Translations under genes and position numbers: made by a program
Part shown: piece by piece, positions 26,445 to 35,768 of the stretch
How positions within the stretch are numbered: position 1 is the first letter of the stretch
Layout of the letters: each line of letters starts with the position of its first letter
The notes under the pieces: generated by a model
The model's input: the letters and a program-made list of their open reading frames with translations, nothing else
Database searches by the model: none
What the model was told of the DNA's origin: nothing
NCBI RefSeq assembly: GCF_000633935.1
Contig: NZ_KK214998.1
Location: 1,474,411-1,538,410, forward strand
Direction of reading: 5' to 3'
DNA length: 64,000 nucleotides
Origin: Ectothiorhodospira haloalkaliphila ATCC 51935
GTDB taxonomy: Bacteria > Pseudomonadota > Gammaproteobacteria > Ectothiorhodospirales > Ectothiorhodospiraceae

Positions 26445-28121
26445 ATGGACCCCCCCGGCAAGGATCACGATACCCGTCAGCGCAAATCGCCATTTGGGAT
26501 GATCCATGCCAGGAATCGCCATCTCCCGCGTCGTCTGGGTCTGCGTCCCCGGCTTTTCACGGCGTTTCTGCTGGTGGCACTGGTCCCCCTGGGGCTGCTG
26601 TTCGTGCTCCAGTACCATCACACACGCAGCCTCAACCTGGCCTTTACCGAGGTCAGCCTGGAACGGGTGGCCCAGGTTCAGCAGCGTCGGCTGAATGTGG
26701 AACTCGGTCGCATGTTGGATCATATGGACCTGGTGGCCAGTCGCACGCAGATGCGCCTGAGCCTGCGCGCCTACACGCGCACCGGCGACGACGTGCACCG
26801 GCAACTGCTCGAGCGCATCCTGCAGGACGCCATCGACCCCATCACCATGCTCGACGGGGCCTGGATTCGTGATGCAGGGGGTCAATTGGTCGCAGGGGTG
26901 GAACATCATGGAGGACTGGATCAGACGGATATTCAGCCGCCTTTGCAGGAGGGCTCGCGGGGTCGCCTGGAAATCCACTGGCCCGATGGCGATACCCCCA
27001 TGATCTGGGTCAGCGGTCCGCTGGAGCTGGATGGTGAGAATATTGGCAGTGTGCATCTGCTGATGCGCTTCGACGACCTGAAGGCCGTGCTGGAAGACTT
27101 CCCCCATGAAGGCCTGGGTGGAAAAACCCTGCTGCTGGTGGAGGAGCACGAGCATGACTACAGACCCGTCGGCGCCACGATGCGGACGGACCTTTTCCTC
27201 TGCGAACAACGCCGCGAATTCCCGCTCGCTTCCGGTAGTGGACCGGTCAGGGTCTGTGATTACCTGATGGTGGTCCTGCCGCTGGATCATGTTCCGGGCG
27301 AGGTGCTGGTCTATGCCTCCCTCGATGTATTGACGGCGGCGCTCAGGGAACAGACGCGTTTCATGCTTTGGACGGTGCTGTTCATGCTGCTGCTTTGTGT
27401 GCTCATGGCCCTTGCCTTCACCCGCATGATCTCAAGGCCGGTGACGGTACTGGCCCGGGCCACCCGTGCCTTGCGAGAGCACCGGGGCAATGTACTGGTC
27501 AGAGAGCCCTTCTGGGGTGAGTTCACCGAATTGGCCCGCTCCTTCAACCAGTCGGCGGGCATCATCACCCGCCGCACCCATGATCTGAATCGGGAACTGG
27601 AGGCCCGGCGTCACGCACAGCGCCAGCTCACCGAGCTTGCCAACACGGACGCCCTCACCGGATTGGTGAATCGCCGCCGGTTCATGGAAATCCTCGAATC
27701 CCGGATGCAGGACAGTCTTGAGCTGGGTGGCAGACTGACGCTGCTCTACCTGGATCTGGATGGATTCAAGCCCATCAACGATCAGCTGGGGCATGATGCT
27801 GGCGACATCGTTCTGCAGGTGGTGGCCGAGCGTTTACGCCATCTGGTGCGTGGCAAGGATACTGCTGCCCGCCTGGGAGGGGACGAATTTGCCCTGCTGC
27901 TCGTGGATGACAATGGCGACAGGCACCCGGACCCCCGCCGCCTGGCCAGGCGCGCCGAGGAACAGTTGTCGCTTCCCATCGAGGCCAAGGGCCGCCTGGT
28001 ACGGGTCGGCTGCAGCGTCGGTGTCGCCATCGCCGCCCCCGAAGACAAGCCCCAGGATGTGCTCAATCGCGCCGATGCCGCCATGTATCGGATCAAGCAG
28101 GCCCGGCGCAAGGGGTGCTGA
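26445..28121 (+). CDS. Membrane-bound diguanylate cyclase with periplasmic sensor, HAMP and GGDEF
   Basis: A 558-residue protein with two membrane segments (about residues 38-56 and 305-326) flanking a periplasmic sensor region of roughly 245 residues, probably Cache-like. A HAMP-like linker follows, then a GGDEF domain beginning NTDALTGLVNRRRF. The active site GGDEF (about 478-482) is intact and is preceded by an RGKD I-site. The start has AAGGAG 5 nt upstream; an earlier in-frame ATG at 26289 lacks one. It is divergent from the hybrid kinase gene, 185 nt apart, and may share signals with it. The ligand is unknown. Confidence 0.92.
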   Translation: MDPPGKDHDTRQRKSPFGMIHARNRHLPRRLGLRPRLFTAFLLVALVPLGLLFVLQYHHTRSLNLAFTEVSLERVAQVQQRRLNVELGRMLDHMDLVASRTQMRLSLRAYTRTGDDVHRQLLERILQDAIDPITMLDGAWIRDAGGQLVAGVEHHGGLDQTDIQPPLQEGSRGRLEIHWPDGDTPMIWVSGPLELDGENIGSVHLLMRFDDLKAVLEDFPHEGLGGKTLLLVEEHEHDYRPVGATMRTDLFLCEQRREFPLASGSGPVRVCDYLMVVLPLDHVPGEVLVYASLDVLTAALREQTRFMLWTVLFMLLLCVLMALAFTRMISRPVTVLARATRALREHRGNVLVREPFWGEFTELARSFNQSAGIITRRTHDLNRELEARRHAQRQLTELANTDALTGLVNRRRFMEILESRMQDSLELGGRLTLLYLDLDGFKPINDQLGHDAGDIVLQVVAERLRHLVRGKDTAARLGGDEFALLLVDDNGDRHPDPRRLARRAEEQLSLPIEAKGRLVRVGCSVGVAIAAPEDKPQDVLNRADAAMYRIKQARRKGC

Positions 28122-28849
28122 GGGGGGCGAGGGAATCAGCCTGTTTCTCAGGAAGCTTGCTCTTTCCACAAGGACTCCCGGCGGGCCTGCATAGCCCGGC
28201 GTTCGCCAGCTTGGGGAGTTGCAGGTGCCCAGAGGGGATGCCGGCAAGGGTTGGATGGCGCCTCCGGCCAGCCGTCGATGCGGGAAACCACGGATGACCT
28301 GCTCCACCCCAATCCGATATTGGTGCACCGATTCCGGTTTGATCCCTTTTGAATCAGATGTTTGCTAAATCGCGACCAGAAGACGTCACTACCCTTGTCC
28401 CAAATGCCGCGCTGGCCAGTTGCATGTGGTTGCTGAAATCCCGAAGGCTGTATCTCCCTTCCCTTTCCTGGAGCGACGATGCTAAGTCACTGAAACATCG
28501 CTGACGATAAGCCGCTTTGAAGATGGCCTTGGCATAGGTCGGGCTCGACGGCGGCTGAGACATTGAAACCAAGCATGAAATCGGGCTATGTTGAGCTCGA
28601 ACCGACTGTAAGGGATGCCATCCGAAATGGATGAAATTGTCTGGAAGGAGCCGATGAAGGCCTGTCGCGCTGATCACAGGACTGCAAATACCCTCCTTGG
28701 CCCGCTGCGGCCAATACAATTCCCGCTTATAGAGTATGTGCACACACGGCTTCGTCCAACAGACTTTTATCGGCCATGCTGCGCACGGCAGATAAACGCT
28801 TATATGTTAGCAAGATGCCAATAGGCATACATTCTGCTAGGCTCGTTTC
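28122..28849. other. Long intergenic region before the toxin-antitoxin pair
   Basis: These 728 bases hold no gene I can support. The first 200 are GC-rich like the neighbours. From about 28350 the composition becomes AT-richer. A minus-strand open frame (28354-28743) of 129 codons has no family resemblance that I can see. The last part contains an imperfect stem (TTTATC / GATAAA within 28754-28812) and a small palindrome just upstream of the toxin gene. The region is probably acquired or decayed DNA. Confidence 0.5.
28815..28828. promoter_or_regulatory. Candidate operator palindrome of the toxin-antitoxin operon
   Basis: ATGCC-AATA-GGCAT is a perfect 5-bp inverted repeat 21 nt before the toxin start codon, where the promoter should lie. 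Toxin-antitoxin operons are usually autorepressed by the CopG-type antitoxin at such a site. No clear -10/-35 pair was identified, so this is a candidate only. Confidence 0.4.
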
Positions 28850-29122
28850 ATGAGGCAAATTAACTGGAATGCTGATAAGAACCAGCAGTTGATGAGCGAG
28901 CGCGGCGTGTCCTTTGAGGATGTTCTGTTTGCTCTTCAGTCTGGTGGTTTACTTGATGACGGACCTCACCCCAACCGGGGCAAATATCCGAATCAGCGCC
29001 TTTTTGTGGTTCGGATCGACGATTACGCCTGGCTGGTGCCATACGTTGAGAATGATCGAGAGATCTTTCTAAAAACGGTCATCCCCAGTCGAAAGGCCAC
29101 CAAGACATTTTTAGGAGGGTAG
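28850..29122 (+). CDS. BrnT-like toxin of a type II toxin-antitoxin pair
   Basis: A 90-residue small protein with the layout of BrnT/RelE-fold toxins: INWNADKNQQLMSERGVSFEDVLFAL at the N-terminus, a central RLFVVRIDDYAWLVPYV strand pair and a basic C-terminal IPSRKATKTFLGG. BrnT toxins are ribonucleases that slow translation. The toxin gene comes first, as in brnTA, and its stop is 1 nt from the antitoxin start. Base composition is visibly more AT-rich than surrounding genes, a sign of transfer. Confidence 0.75.
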   Translation: MRQINWNADKNQQLMSERGVSFEDVLFALQSGGLLDDGPHPNRGKYPNQRLFVVRIDDYAWLVPYVENDREIFLKTVIPSRKATKTFLGG

Positions 29123-29123
29123 C

Positions 29124-29426
29124 ATGCCCAAGCCCAAATTAGATCCCGAGGAGCAAGAGCTTCTGGAGGCATACGAGTCCGGAGAGTTCGAGTCAGATCT
29201 GGATGCTGATCGTCGGGAGTACTTGTCGAAGGCAGCGGAAGAAGCATTCAAGAAAGACAAGCGGATCAATATACGGATCTCCAGTCGCGACTTGGAAGCA
29301 CTTCAACGTCGGGCTCTGGAAGAGGGGCTTCCTTACCAGTCTCTGGTATCAAGTGTTCTGCACAAGTATGTTTCCGGCGGGCTCATGGACATTTCTGCTA
29401 ACAAGTCAGGCCAGCGGACACGCTAA
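29124..29426 (+). CDS. CopG/BrnA-like antitoxin
   Basis: A 100-residue acidic protein whose first half is negatively charged (DPEEQELLEAYESGEFESDLD). The second half, KRINIRISSRDLEALQRRALEEGLPYQSLVSSVLHKYV, matches a ribbon-helix-helix DNA-binding fold of the CopG type. It has an AGGAGGG ribosome site inside the end of the toxin gene. It should neutralise the upstream toxin and repress the operon. GC content is lower than for flanking chromosomal genes. Confidence 0.82.
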   Translation: MPKPKLDPEEQELLEAYESGEFESDLDADRREYLSKAAEEAFKKDKRINIRISSRDLEALQRRALEEGLPYQSLVSSVLHKYVSGGLMDISANKSGQRTR

Positions 29427-29447
29427 CGCGCGCCGCTGCCTTCGGCG

Positions 29448-29531
29448 TTACGGGCGAGCACGGTCACGCCAGTAGCCAGGTTTTCGAGGATGATGAGCAA
29501 AAGCCACAATGATCCGGTCATCCCTACGGTC
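29448..29531 (-). pseudogene. Remnant of a RelE/ParE toxin C-terminus
   Basis: On the minus strand a frame ending in TAA encodes DDRIIVAFAHHPRKPGYWRD followed by RARP. This closely follows the conserved end of RelE/ParE toxins (hydrophobic strand, AHxxRxPGYWxxR). Upstream of the DDR the frame stays open, but the sequence no longer resembles the family and no start with a ribosome site is visible. It therefore looks like a truncated relic. It lies 22 nt after the BrnT/CopG pair, in opposite orientation. Confidence 0.6.
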
Positions 29532-29699
29532 AAGCACCGACGCAGAGAGGCTGAGCCAGTTGCGGGTCAGGGATGACCCCGGTCTGAGTGCCGAGGGATC
29601 GGGGCCAAGTGCCCCCCCGCTGGCGCTTGGAGTTCATGGCGGTCGGGATGGCGCCACGTTCTCTTCCCAGCCGGGCATACACCCTTTACGATTTCGTCG

Positions 29700-30536
29700 A
29701 TGACACTCTCCTTTACCAAAATGCAAGGCTTGGGCAACGACTTCGTGGTGATCGACGGGGTGCGCCAGGCGATTGAACTCACGCCGGAGCGGGTGCGGTT
29801 TCTGGCCCATCGTCGGCTGGGCGTGGGCTGTGATCAGGTGCTGCTGGTGGAGCCGCCCGCGGATCCTGCCAGGGCGGCCTTTCGTTACCGGATCTTCAAC
29901 GCCGATGGCGGAGAGGTGGAGCAGTGCGGCAACGGCGCCCGCTGCTTTGCCGTGTTCGTGCGGGATCAGGGTCTGACAGACCAGACCCTGATCCCGGTGG
30001 AGACCGCCGGGGGGCTGATCCGGCTTCAGGTGGAGGACAATGGCCAGGTCACGGTGAACATGGGCCGGCCACGGTTCGAGCCAGCCGAGATACCGTTTGA
30101 GGCGCCTGCGGTGGCACCGTCCTACCCACTGGAAGTGGGGGGAGGCAGCGTGGAGATCGGTGCGGTCTCCATGGGTAATCCCCATGCCGTGGTGCGGGTG
30201 GAGGATGTCCTGAAGGCCCCGGTGGAATCCCTCGGGCCCATCATCGAGTCCCATCCACGCTTTCCCAGGCGCGTGAACGCGGGCTTCATGGAAGTGTTGG
30301 CGCGGGATCATGTTCGCCTGCGGGTTTTCGAGCGCGGCGCCGGGGAGACCCAGGCCTGCGGCACCGGTGCCTGCGCCGCCGTGGTGTCCGGGCGTACGCG
30401 CGGCTGGCTGGACGAGCGGGTGGCGGTGGATCTGCCTGGCGGGCGGCTTGTGATACAGTGGCAGGGCTGCGAAGACGCTCCGGTCTTCATGACCGGCCCC
30501 GCGACATCGGTCTTTACGGGTAACATCAAGCTATGA
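29700..30536 (+). CDS. dapF: Diaminopimelate epimerase
   Basis: DapF interconverts LL- and meso-diaminopimelate for lysine and peptidoglycan synthesis. The 278-residue product has the N-terminal [16 protein letters not shown], the first catalytic cysteine in EQCGNGARC and the second in ACGTGACA, plus [10 protein letters not shown] and RVNAGFMEV. Length is normal. Its stop overlaps the start of the DUF484 gene (ATGA), giving the common dapF-DUF484-xerC operon. Confidence 0.97.
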   Translation: MTLSFTKMQGLGNDFVVIDGVRQAIELTPERVRFLAHRRLGVGCDQVLLVEPPADPARAAFRYRIFNADGGEVEQCGNGARCFAVFVRDQGLTDQTLIPVETAGGLIRLQVEDNGQVTVNMGRPRFEPAEIPFEAPAVAPSYPLEVGGGSVEIGAVSMGNPHAVVRVEDVLKAPVESLGPIIESHPRFPRRVNAGFMEVLARDHVRLRVFERGAGETQACGTGACAAVVSGRTRGWLDERVAVDLPGGRLVIQWQGCEDAPVFMTGPATSVFTGNIKL

Positions 30537-31231
30537 GCACACAAGGCAAGGGCGCGCTGGCCGAAGAGGCCTTGTCCGAGGAGGCGGTGGAGTCCTATCT
30601 GCGCGCGCATCCCGATTTCTTCGAACGTCATCTATCCCTGCTGGAGGTGCTGCGCCTGCCTCATCCCAGCGGTGCGGCCGTCTCCCTCATTGAACGCCAG
30701 ATGGCCGTGATGCGGGACAAGAACCGTGTCCTGGAGCGCAAGCTCATGGATCTGGTGCACACTGCCCGCGAGAACGAGCGTCTCAGCCAGCGCATGCACC
30801 AGTTGGCCCTGGGGGTGATGGAGGCGGAGAGCCTGGATGCCGTGCTGGCCATCACCCAGGAGCAGTTGCGTAACGAATTCCGCGCCGACGTGGTGGTGGT
30901 GCGTCTCTGCGGCGACCCGGCCCAGGGCATGCACTTCATGGCGGAGGACGACCCGGCCATGCAGAGCCTGGCCCATCTGTTCGAGCATCGCCGCCCGGTG
31001 TGCGGGCGCCTGTCGGACACTCAGCTCCAGGCCCTGTTCTCCACGGAAGATGCTCCCGGTGTGGCCTCGGCCGTGGCCGTGCCGCTGCTGAACGGCACCC
31101 AGCCCCTGGGCTTCGTGGCCCTGGGTAGCCAGGAAGCCTCGCGGTTCCATCCGGGGATGGGTACCCTGTTCCTGGGTTACCTGGGCGAGATCATCTCCCA
31201 CGCCGTTGGGGGCCGTCTGGGGCAGGCATGA
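30533..31231 (+). CDS. DUF484 family protein
   Basis: A 232-residue cytoplasmic protein with an N-terminal helical part ([26 protein letters not shown]), a coiled coil (about residues 55-90), and a C-terminal GAF-like domain ([20 protein letters not shown]). It belongs to DUF484 (YigA in E. coli), always encoded between dapF and xerC. Its biochemical role is not established. Both ends overlap neighbours by 4 nt, so it is translationally coupled to dapF and xerC. Confidence 0.93.
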   Translation: MSTQGKGALAEEALSEEAVESYLRAHPDFFERHLSLLEVLRLPHPSGAAVSLIERQMAVMRDKNRVLERKLMDLVHTARENERLSQRMHQLALGVMEAESLDAVLAITQEQLRNEFRADVVVVRLCGDPAQGMHFMAEDDPAMQSLAHLFEHRRPVCGRLSDTQLQALFSTEDAPGVASAVAVPLLNGTQPLGFVALGSQEASRFHPGMGTLFLGYLGEIISHAVGGRLGQA

Positions 31232-32145
31232 AGATACCCCTGGATCCCTGGATCGATGCCTACCTGGGGCATCTGGACCGGGAACGGGGCTGCTCGCCGC
31301 ATACCCTCAGCAATTACCGCCGGGATCTTTTGGTCCTGCAGGGGCATGTGGCGTTGTCAGCGTCGTCGGATGGCCGTGACTGGGCGACGGTCACGGTCCA
31401 CGACATCCGCGCATTGGTATCGGCACTTCACCGGGCCGGCAAGGCCGGCCGAAGCCTGCAACGGCTGCTCTCCTCGGTGCGTGGATTCTTCAATTATCTC
31501 ATCCGTGAGGGCGTGCTAAGCGCCAATCCTGCCCAGGGCATCCGTGCACCGCGCACCGCCCGCAAGCTGCCCGAGGTGCTGGATGCCGAGCAGGTGGCGC
31601 GCCTGGTGGAGGTGCCTGGGGATGACCTGTTGCTGGTGCGGGACCGAGCCCTGCTGGAGCTGTTCTATTCCTCTGGTCTGCGCCTGGCCGAACTCACCGA
31701 CCTGAACTGCACCGACCTGGATGTGGCGGATGCCATGGTGCGGGTGACCGGCAAGGGCCGCAAGACGCGCACCCTGCCGGTGGGCCGCAAGGCCCTGGCC
31801 GCCCTGGAGGCCTGGTTGAAGCACCGCGGCGAGTGGGCGGCACCGGACGAGTCGGCCCTGTTCGTGAGCCGTCGCGGAGGGCGTCTCACGCCCCGCTCGG
31901 TGCAAAAGCGCATGGCCGGTCATGCCGTCACCCAGGGTCTGGAGCGGCGCGTTCATCCGCACCTGCTGCGCCATTCCTTCGCCAGCCATCTGCTGGAGTC
32001 CTCCCAGGATCTGCGTGCCGTTCAGGAGTTGTTGGGGCATGCCGACATCGGCACCACCCAGATCTACACCCATCTGGACTATCAGCACCTGGCGCGGGTG
32101 TATGACGCGGCGCATCCTCGGGCAAGGCGCAAGGACAAGGGCTGA
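31228..32145 (+). CDS. xerC: Tyrosine recombinase XerC
   Basis: XerC, with XerD, resolves chromosome dimers at the dif site. The 305-residue product has the N-terminal SAM-like DNA-binding domain (about 1-100, with CSPHTLSNYRRDL) and the catalytic domain. The full catalytic set is visible: R in SSGLRLAEL, K in GKGRKTRTLP, HxxR in HPHLLRHSFASHLL, H in LGHADIGTT and the nucleophilic Y in TQIYTHLD. The gene overlaps DUF484 by 4 nt and is followed by repeat elements. Confidence 0.96.
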   Translation: MKIPLDPWIDAYLGHLDRERGCSPHTLSNYRRDLLVLQGHVALSASSDGRDWATVTVHDIRALVSALHRAGKAGRSLQRLLSSVRGFFNYLIREGVLSANPAQGIRAPRTARKLPEVLDAEQVARLVEVPGDDLLLVRDRALLELFYSSGLRLAELTDLNCTDLDVADAMVRVTGKGRKTRTLPVGRKALAALEAWLKHRGEWAAPDESALFVSRRGGRLTPRSVQKRMAGHAVTQGLERRVHPHLLRHSFASHLLESSQDLRAVQELLGHADIGTTQIYTHLDYQHLARVYDAAHPRARRKDKG

Positions 32146-32156
32146 TCCTGTTCCTG

Positions 32157-32247
32157 GTGGGAGCGGGCCTTGCCCGCGAAGGCAGTGGGCACAGGGCCTG
32201 GTCCGGGCGCTGCTGGCGCAGCGCATCGCTGGCAGGCCAGCTCCCAC
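32157..32247. repeat. REP-type palindromic element, second copy
   Basis: The left unit GTGGGAGCGGGCCTTGCCCG and the right unit ATCGCTGGCAGGCCAGCTCC face each other across about 45 nt, just after xerC. They match the units at 14130-14215 and the REP sequences typical of Pseudomonas. Such elements can block exonucleases or act as IS targets and are spread by RAYT transposases; no RAYT gene is in the window. Confidence 0.78.
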
Positions 32248-32299
32248 GGGGGCGATGTGGCCGAAAATGGGCCTTGGAAAAGAACGCCGAACTGTCCGG

Positions 32300-32412
32300 C
32301 CCTTGGGGTGTCCGGGTTCCTGTCAGCGGGCTTCAGCCGCGGGAAGCGGCTGCAGAGCCTACAGGGATGTATTCACGGCGTCCCGCTGACAGGAACCCGG
32401 ACGCCCCAAGGG
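32300..32412. repeat. Long palindromic intergenic element, copy A
   Basis: Two 31-nt arms (32300-32330 and 32382-32412), complementary except for one position, enclose a small hairpin (CAGCCGC / GCGGCTG, 334-352 of this kilobase) and the conserved stretch GAGCCTACAGGGATGTATTC with ACGGCGTCCCGC after it. The same conserved core occurs at 46460-46494 in reverse and, more diverged, in the element at 38111-38222. It lies between xerC and hslV and, if transcribed, would form a very stable cruciform-like RNA. Confidence 0.8.
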
Positions 32413-32561
32413 CCACTCCGATCCCAGGTTTGGGTGGCAGACTTGAGGCGTTTTGCCATTGGCGGCAGGGGGTCTCTTCCAGCGGGGCCGTTGCCCATCC
32501 CTCATGGCTGTTCTTTCCGTTACAATGCCCCTTTTGAATGACGGCACATCGGAGTTTGTCC

Positions 32562-33095
32562 TTGGAACAGTTTCGCGGCACCACCATCGTCAGCGTCCGT
32601 CGCAATGGCCGGGTCGCCCTGGGCGGCGACGGACAGGTTTCCCTGGGGAACACCATCATGAAGGGGAACGCCCGCAAGGTGCGGCGCCTGCATCATGACA
32701 AGGTGCTGGCCGGTTTCGCCGGCGGCACCGCCGACGCCTTCACCCTGTTCGAGCGCTTCGAGGGCAAGCTGGAAAAATACAGCGGCAACCTGGTGCGCGC
32801 CGCCGTGGAACTGGCCAAGGACTGGCGCACCGAGCGCAGCCTGCGTCGCCTGGAGGCCCTGCTGGCGGTGGCCGATCAGGAGGCCTCGCTGATCATCTCC
32901 GGCAATGGCGATGTGATCGAGCCCGAGGAAGGCCTGATCGCCATCGGCTCCGGCGGCCCGTTCGCCCAGGCGGCGGCCCGTGCCCTGATGGAAAACACGG
33001 AACTGGAGGCCCGGGAGATCACCGAAAAGGCCTTGAACATCGCTGCCGATATCTGCATCTATACCAACCGCAACCTGAGCATGGAAGAACTGTGA
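32562..33095 (+). CDS. hslV: ATP-dependent protease subunit HslV (ClpQ)
   Basis: HslV is the proteolytic dodecamer core of the HslVU protease. The 177-residue product starts with TTG: GGAG lies 7 nt before it, while an in-frame ATG at 32538 has no ribosome site. This gives the common pro-sequence MEQFRG, removed to expose catalytic threonine in [10 protein letters not shown]. Other motifs are [23 protein letters not shown] and [19 protein letters not shown] -10-like TACAAT (32521-32526) is upstream, without a clear -35. hslU follows after 57 nt. Confidence 0.95.
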   Translation: MEQFRGTTIVSVRRNGRVALGGDGQVSLGNTIMKGNARKVRRLHHDKVLAGFAGGTADAFTLFERFEGKLEKYSGNLVRAAVELAKDWRTERSLRRLEALLAVADQEASLIISGNGDVIEPEEGLIAIGSGGPFAQAAARALMENTELEAREITEKALNIAADICIYTNRNLSMEEL

Positions 33096-33152
33096 TGCTC
33101 GGTTGCGTTGCGGTCAAACCCCAGTCCCCATGCCTTGTGAAGGGATGTTCCC

Positions 33153-34496
33153 ATGTCTGAGATGACACCCAGAGAAATCGTTCAGGAGCTGGACCGCTTC
33201 ATCATCGGTCAGGATCCTGCCAAACGCTCGGTGGCCATCGCCCTGCGCAATCGCTGGCGCCGCCAGCAACTGCCGCCGGAGCTGGCCCGGGAGGTCACCC
33301 CCAAGAACATCCTCATGATCGGCCCCACCGGGGTGGGCAAGACGGAGATTGCCCGGCGCCTGGCGCGTCTGGCCAATGCCCCGTTCATCAAGGTGGAGGC
33401 CACCAAGTTCACGGAAGTGGGCTATGTGGGGCGGGATGTGGAATCCATCATCCGCGATCTGGTGGAGGCCGCAGTGAAGATGGTGCGCGAGCAGGAAATG
33501 GAAAAGATGCGCCCCCGCGCCGAAGAGGCCGCCGAGGAACGCATTCTGGACGCCCTGCTGCCGCCACCGCGCAGCAGCGGCACCGGATTCATGGCAGAAG
33601 AACCCCAGCCCACCCGCCAGGATAACGAGACCCGGCAGAAATTCCGCAAACGCCTGCGGGAAGGCAAGCTGGACGACAAGGAGATCGACATCCAGGTGCA
33701 GGCCATTCCCTCCGGCGTGGAGATCATGTCACCACCGGGCATGGAGGACATGGCCAGCCAACTGCAGGGTCTTTTCCAGAACCTGGGTGGCCAACGCACC
33801 CGTAATCGCAAGCTCAAGATCAAGGAAGCCTTCAAGCTCATCACCGATGAGGAGGCCGCGCGCCTGCTCAACGATGAGGACATCAAGCTGCGTGCCGTCT
33901 CCCATGTGGAGCAGAACGGCATCGTCTTCCTGGACGAGATCGACAAGGTGGTACGCAAGGGGGAATACAGCGGGGGCGACGTCTCCCGCGAGGGTGTGCA
34001 GCGCGACCTGCTGCCCCTGGTGGAAGGCTGCACCGTGAGCACCAAGGTGGGCTCGGTGCACACTGACCACATCCTGTTCATTGCCTCCGGCGCCTTTCAT
34101 CTTTCCAAACCCTCGGACCTGATCCCCGAGCTGCAGGGACGGCTGCCCATCCGGGTGGAACTTGAGGCGCTGACCGCTGCGGACTTCGTGCGCATCCTCA
34201 CCGAACCCAAGGCCTCCCTCACCGAGCAATACGCTGCCCTGATGGCCACCGAAGGAGTGACCGTGGAGTTCACCGAGGATGGTGTGCACCGTCTGGCGGA
34301 GATCGCCTTCCAGGTGAACGAGCGCACCGAGAATATTGGTGCGCGGCGACTGCATACCGTGATGGAGCGGGTGGTGGAGGTCATCTCCTACGAGGCCCCC
34401 GACTGCTCCAGCCCCATCCGCATCGACGCCGAATACGTGAACCAGCGTCTGGATGATCTGGTTCAGGACGAGGATCTGAGCCGTTACATCCTCTAG
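33153..34496 (+). CDS. hslU: HslU (ClpY) ATPase subunit
   Basis: HslU is the AAA+ unfoldase that feeds proteins into HslV. The 447-residue product contains Walker [16 protein letters not shown] (about residues 54-68), the pore motif GYVGRD, the inserted I-domain (about 110-235, with [22 protein letters not shown]), Walker [12 protein letters not shown] and the C-terminal EDLSRYIL tail that docks into HslV. All parts are intact. Confidence 0.97.
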   Translation: MSEMTPREIVQELDRFIIGQDPAKRSVAIALRNRWRRQQLPPELAREVTPKNILMIGPTGVGKTEIARRLARLANAPFIKVEATKFTEVGYVGRDVESIIRDLVEAAVKMVREQEMEKMRPRAEEAAEERILDALLPPPRSSGTGFMAEEPQPTRQDNETRQKFRKRLREGKLDDKEIDIQVQAIPSGVEIMSPPGMEDMASQLQGLFQNLGGQRTRNRKLKIKEAFKLITDEEAARLLNDEDIKLRAVSHVEQNGIVFLDEIDKVVRKGEYSGGDVSREGVQRDLLPLVEGCTVSTKVGSVHTDHILFIASGAFHLSKPSDLIPELQGRLPIRVELEALTAADFVRILTEPKASLTEQYAALMATEGVTVEFTEDGVHRLAEIAFQVNERTENIGARRLHTVMERVVEVISYEAPDCSSPIRIDAEYVNQRLDDLVQDEDLSRYIL

Positions 34497-34548
34497 GGTT
34501 CGTCACCGGTCCGGGGGTTAGCCCCCTCGGCGAGGGAGTACCAACACG

Positions 34549-34911
34549 ATGACCACCAAGAACCGCCCCACCGACATCCGGCTGCACCAGCAGTCGCGTG
34601 TTCTGGAACTGGTCTACACGGATGGCGAGACGCATCGGCTCAGCTGCGAGTTCTTGCGGGTACATTCGCCTTCGGCAGAGGTCACCGGCCATGGGCCGGG
34701 CCAGGAGGTGCTGCAGGTGGGCAAGGAAGACGTGAACATCACCGGCATCGAGCCGGTGGGCCATTACGGCATCAAGCTGGTGTTCTCCGATGGACACGAC
34801 ACCGGCATCTTCGACTGGAACTATCTTTACCACCTGGGCGTCAACCAGACCCAGTTGTGGGACAAGTACCTGGAACGACTGGCGGCCGCAGGCCACCAGC
34901 GCAAGGGTTGA
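34549..34911 (+). CDS. DUF971 domain protein
   Basis: A 120-residue protein with the DUF971 fold, similar to the N-terminal domain of gamma-butyrobetaine hydroxylase. It has [39 protein letters not shown], then [28 protein letters not shown]. The group is often found near Fe-S and ubiquinone genes and in this exact spot between hslU and ubiE. Function is not established. It starts behind a GGGAG site. Confidence 0.9.
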   Translation: MTTKNRPTDIRLHQQSRVLELVYTDGETHRLSCEFLRVHSPSAEVTGHGPGQEVLQVGKEDVNITGIEPVGHYGIKLVFSDGHDTGIFDWNYLYHLGVNQTQLWDKYLERLAAAGHQRKG

Positions 34912-34925
34912 TAACGGGAGCAGGC

Positions 34926-35675
34926 ATGTCCGACGACAACACCACTGATTTCGGCTACGAACGTGTGCCGACCACGGAAAAGGCCAAACGGGTAGGGCAG
35001 GTGTTCCACTCCGTGGCTCAGCGCTACGATGTGATGAACGACCTGATGTCCATGGGCATCCATCGCGTATGGAAGCGCTTCACGATTGAGGTGGCTGCGG
35101 CTCGCCCGGGCTGGAAGATCCTGGACCTGGCCGGGGGTACCGGTGACCTGGCCGCCAGGTTCTCGCGCATCGTCGGGCCCAAGGGGCATGTGGTGCTCTG
35201 CGACATCAATGCCTCCATGCTGGAATGCGGCCGCGCCCGCCTGGTGGATGAAGGCCTGGTGGAAAACCTCAACTACGTGCAGGGCAATGCCGAATGCCTG
35301 CCGTATCCGGATGATTATTTCGACCTGATCACCATCGCCTTCGGCCTGCGCAACGTGACCGACAAGAACAAGGCCCTGTCGTCCATGCTGCGGGTGCTGA
35401 AGCCCGGCGGCAAGCTGCTGGTGCTGGAGTTCTCCCAACCCACGTCCAAGGGCTTCAGCCAGATCTATGATCTGTACAGCTTCAAGGCCCTGCCGATGAT
35501 GGGCAAGCTGGTGGCCAACGATGCCGGCAGCTATCGCTACCTGGCGGAGAGCATCCGCATGCACCCGGACCAGGAAACCCTCAAGCAGATGATGGAAACA
35601 GCGGGTTTCGAGCGCTGCGACTACCACAACCTCACCGGGGGCGTGGTGGCGCTGCACAAGGGCTACAAGCTGTAG
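34926..35675 (+). CDS. ubiE: Ubiquinone/menaquinone C-methyltransferase UbiE
   Basis: UbiE methylates the quinone ring (C-2 of the ubiquinone precursor and demethylmenaquinone) with SAM. The 249-residue product has [27 protein letters not shown], the SAM motif [40 protein letters not shown] and [17 protein letters not shown]. The ATG in GCATGTCC is taken as start, since the longer frame overlaps the DUF971 gene. The ubiE-ubiJ-ubiB cluster follows. Confidence 0.97.
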   Translation: MSDDNTTDFGYERVPTTEKAKRVGQVFHSVAQRYDVMNDLMSMGIHRVWKRFTIEVAAARPGWKILDLAGGTGDLAARFSRIVGPKGHVVLCDINASMLECGRARLVDEGLVENLNYVQGNAECLPYPDDYFDLITIAFGLRNVTDKNKALSSMLRVLKPGGKLLVLEFSQPTSKGFSQIYDLYSFKALPMMGKLVANDAGSYRYLAESIRMHPDQETLKQMMETAGFERCDYHNLTGGVVALHKGYKL

Positions 35676-35768
35676 ACACAATAGGTACCCCGGTGGTTTG
35701 ACCAAAACCTCCCGGAAGCCTGTCCAACCCCCCACGGTCAAAGCCTCACTCGCTTTGGGAGAGACGCC

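Noticed and set aside
28615-28824. Small plus-strand frame of 69 codons upstream of the toxin gene
   Set aside because: No ribosome site, no recognisable domain, and it overlaps the probable promoter/operator of the toxin-antitoxin operon.
32157-32412. Clustered repeats after xerC as a CRISPR array or insertion sequence
   Set aside because: There are no regularly spaced direct repeats with unique spacers and no transposase. The repeats are inverted pairs of REP type and one long palindrome.
32538-32561. ATG at 32538 as the start of hslV
   Set aside because: It lacks a ribosome site, while the TTG at 32562 has GGAG 7 nt upstream and gives the usual short HslV pro-sequence.
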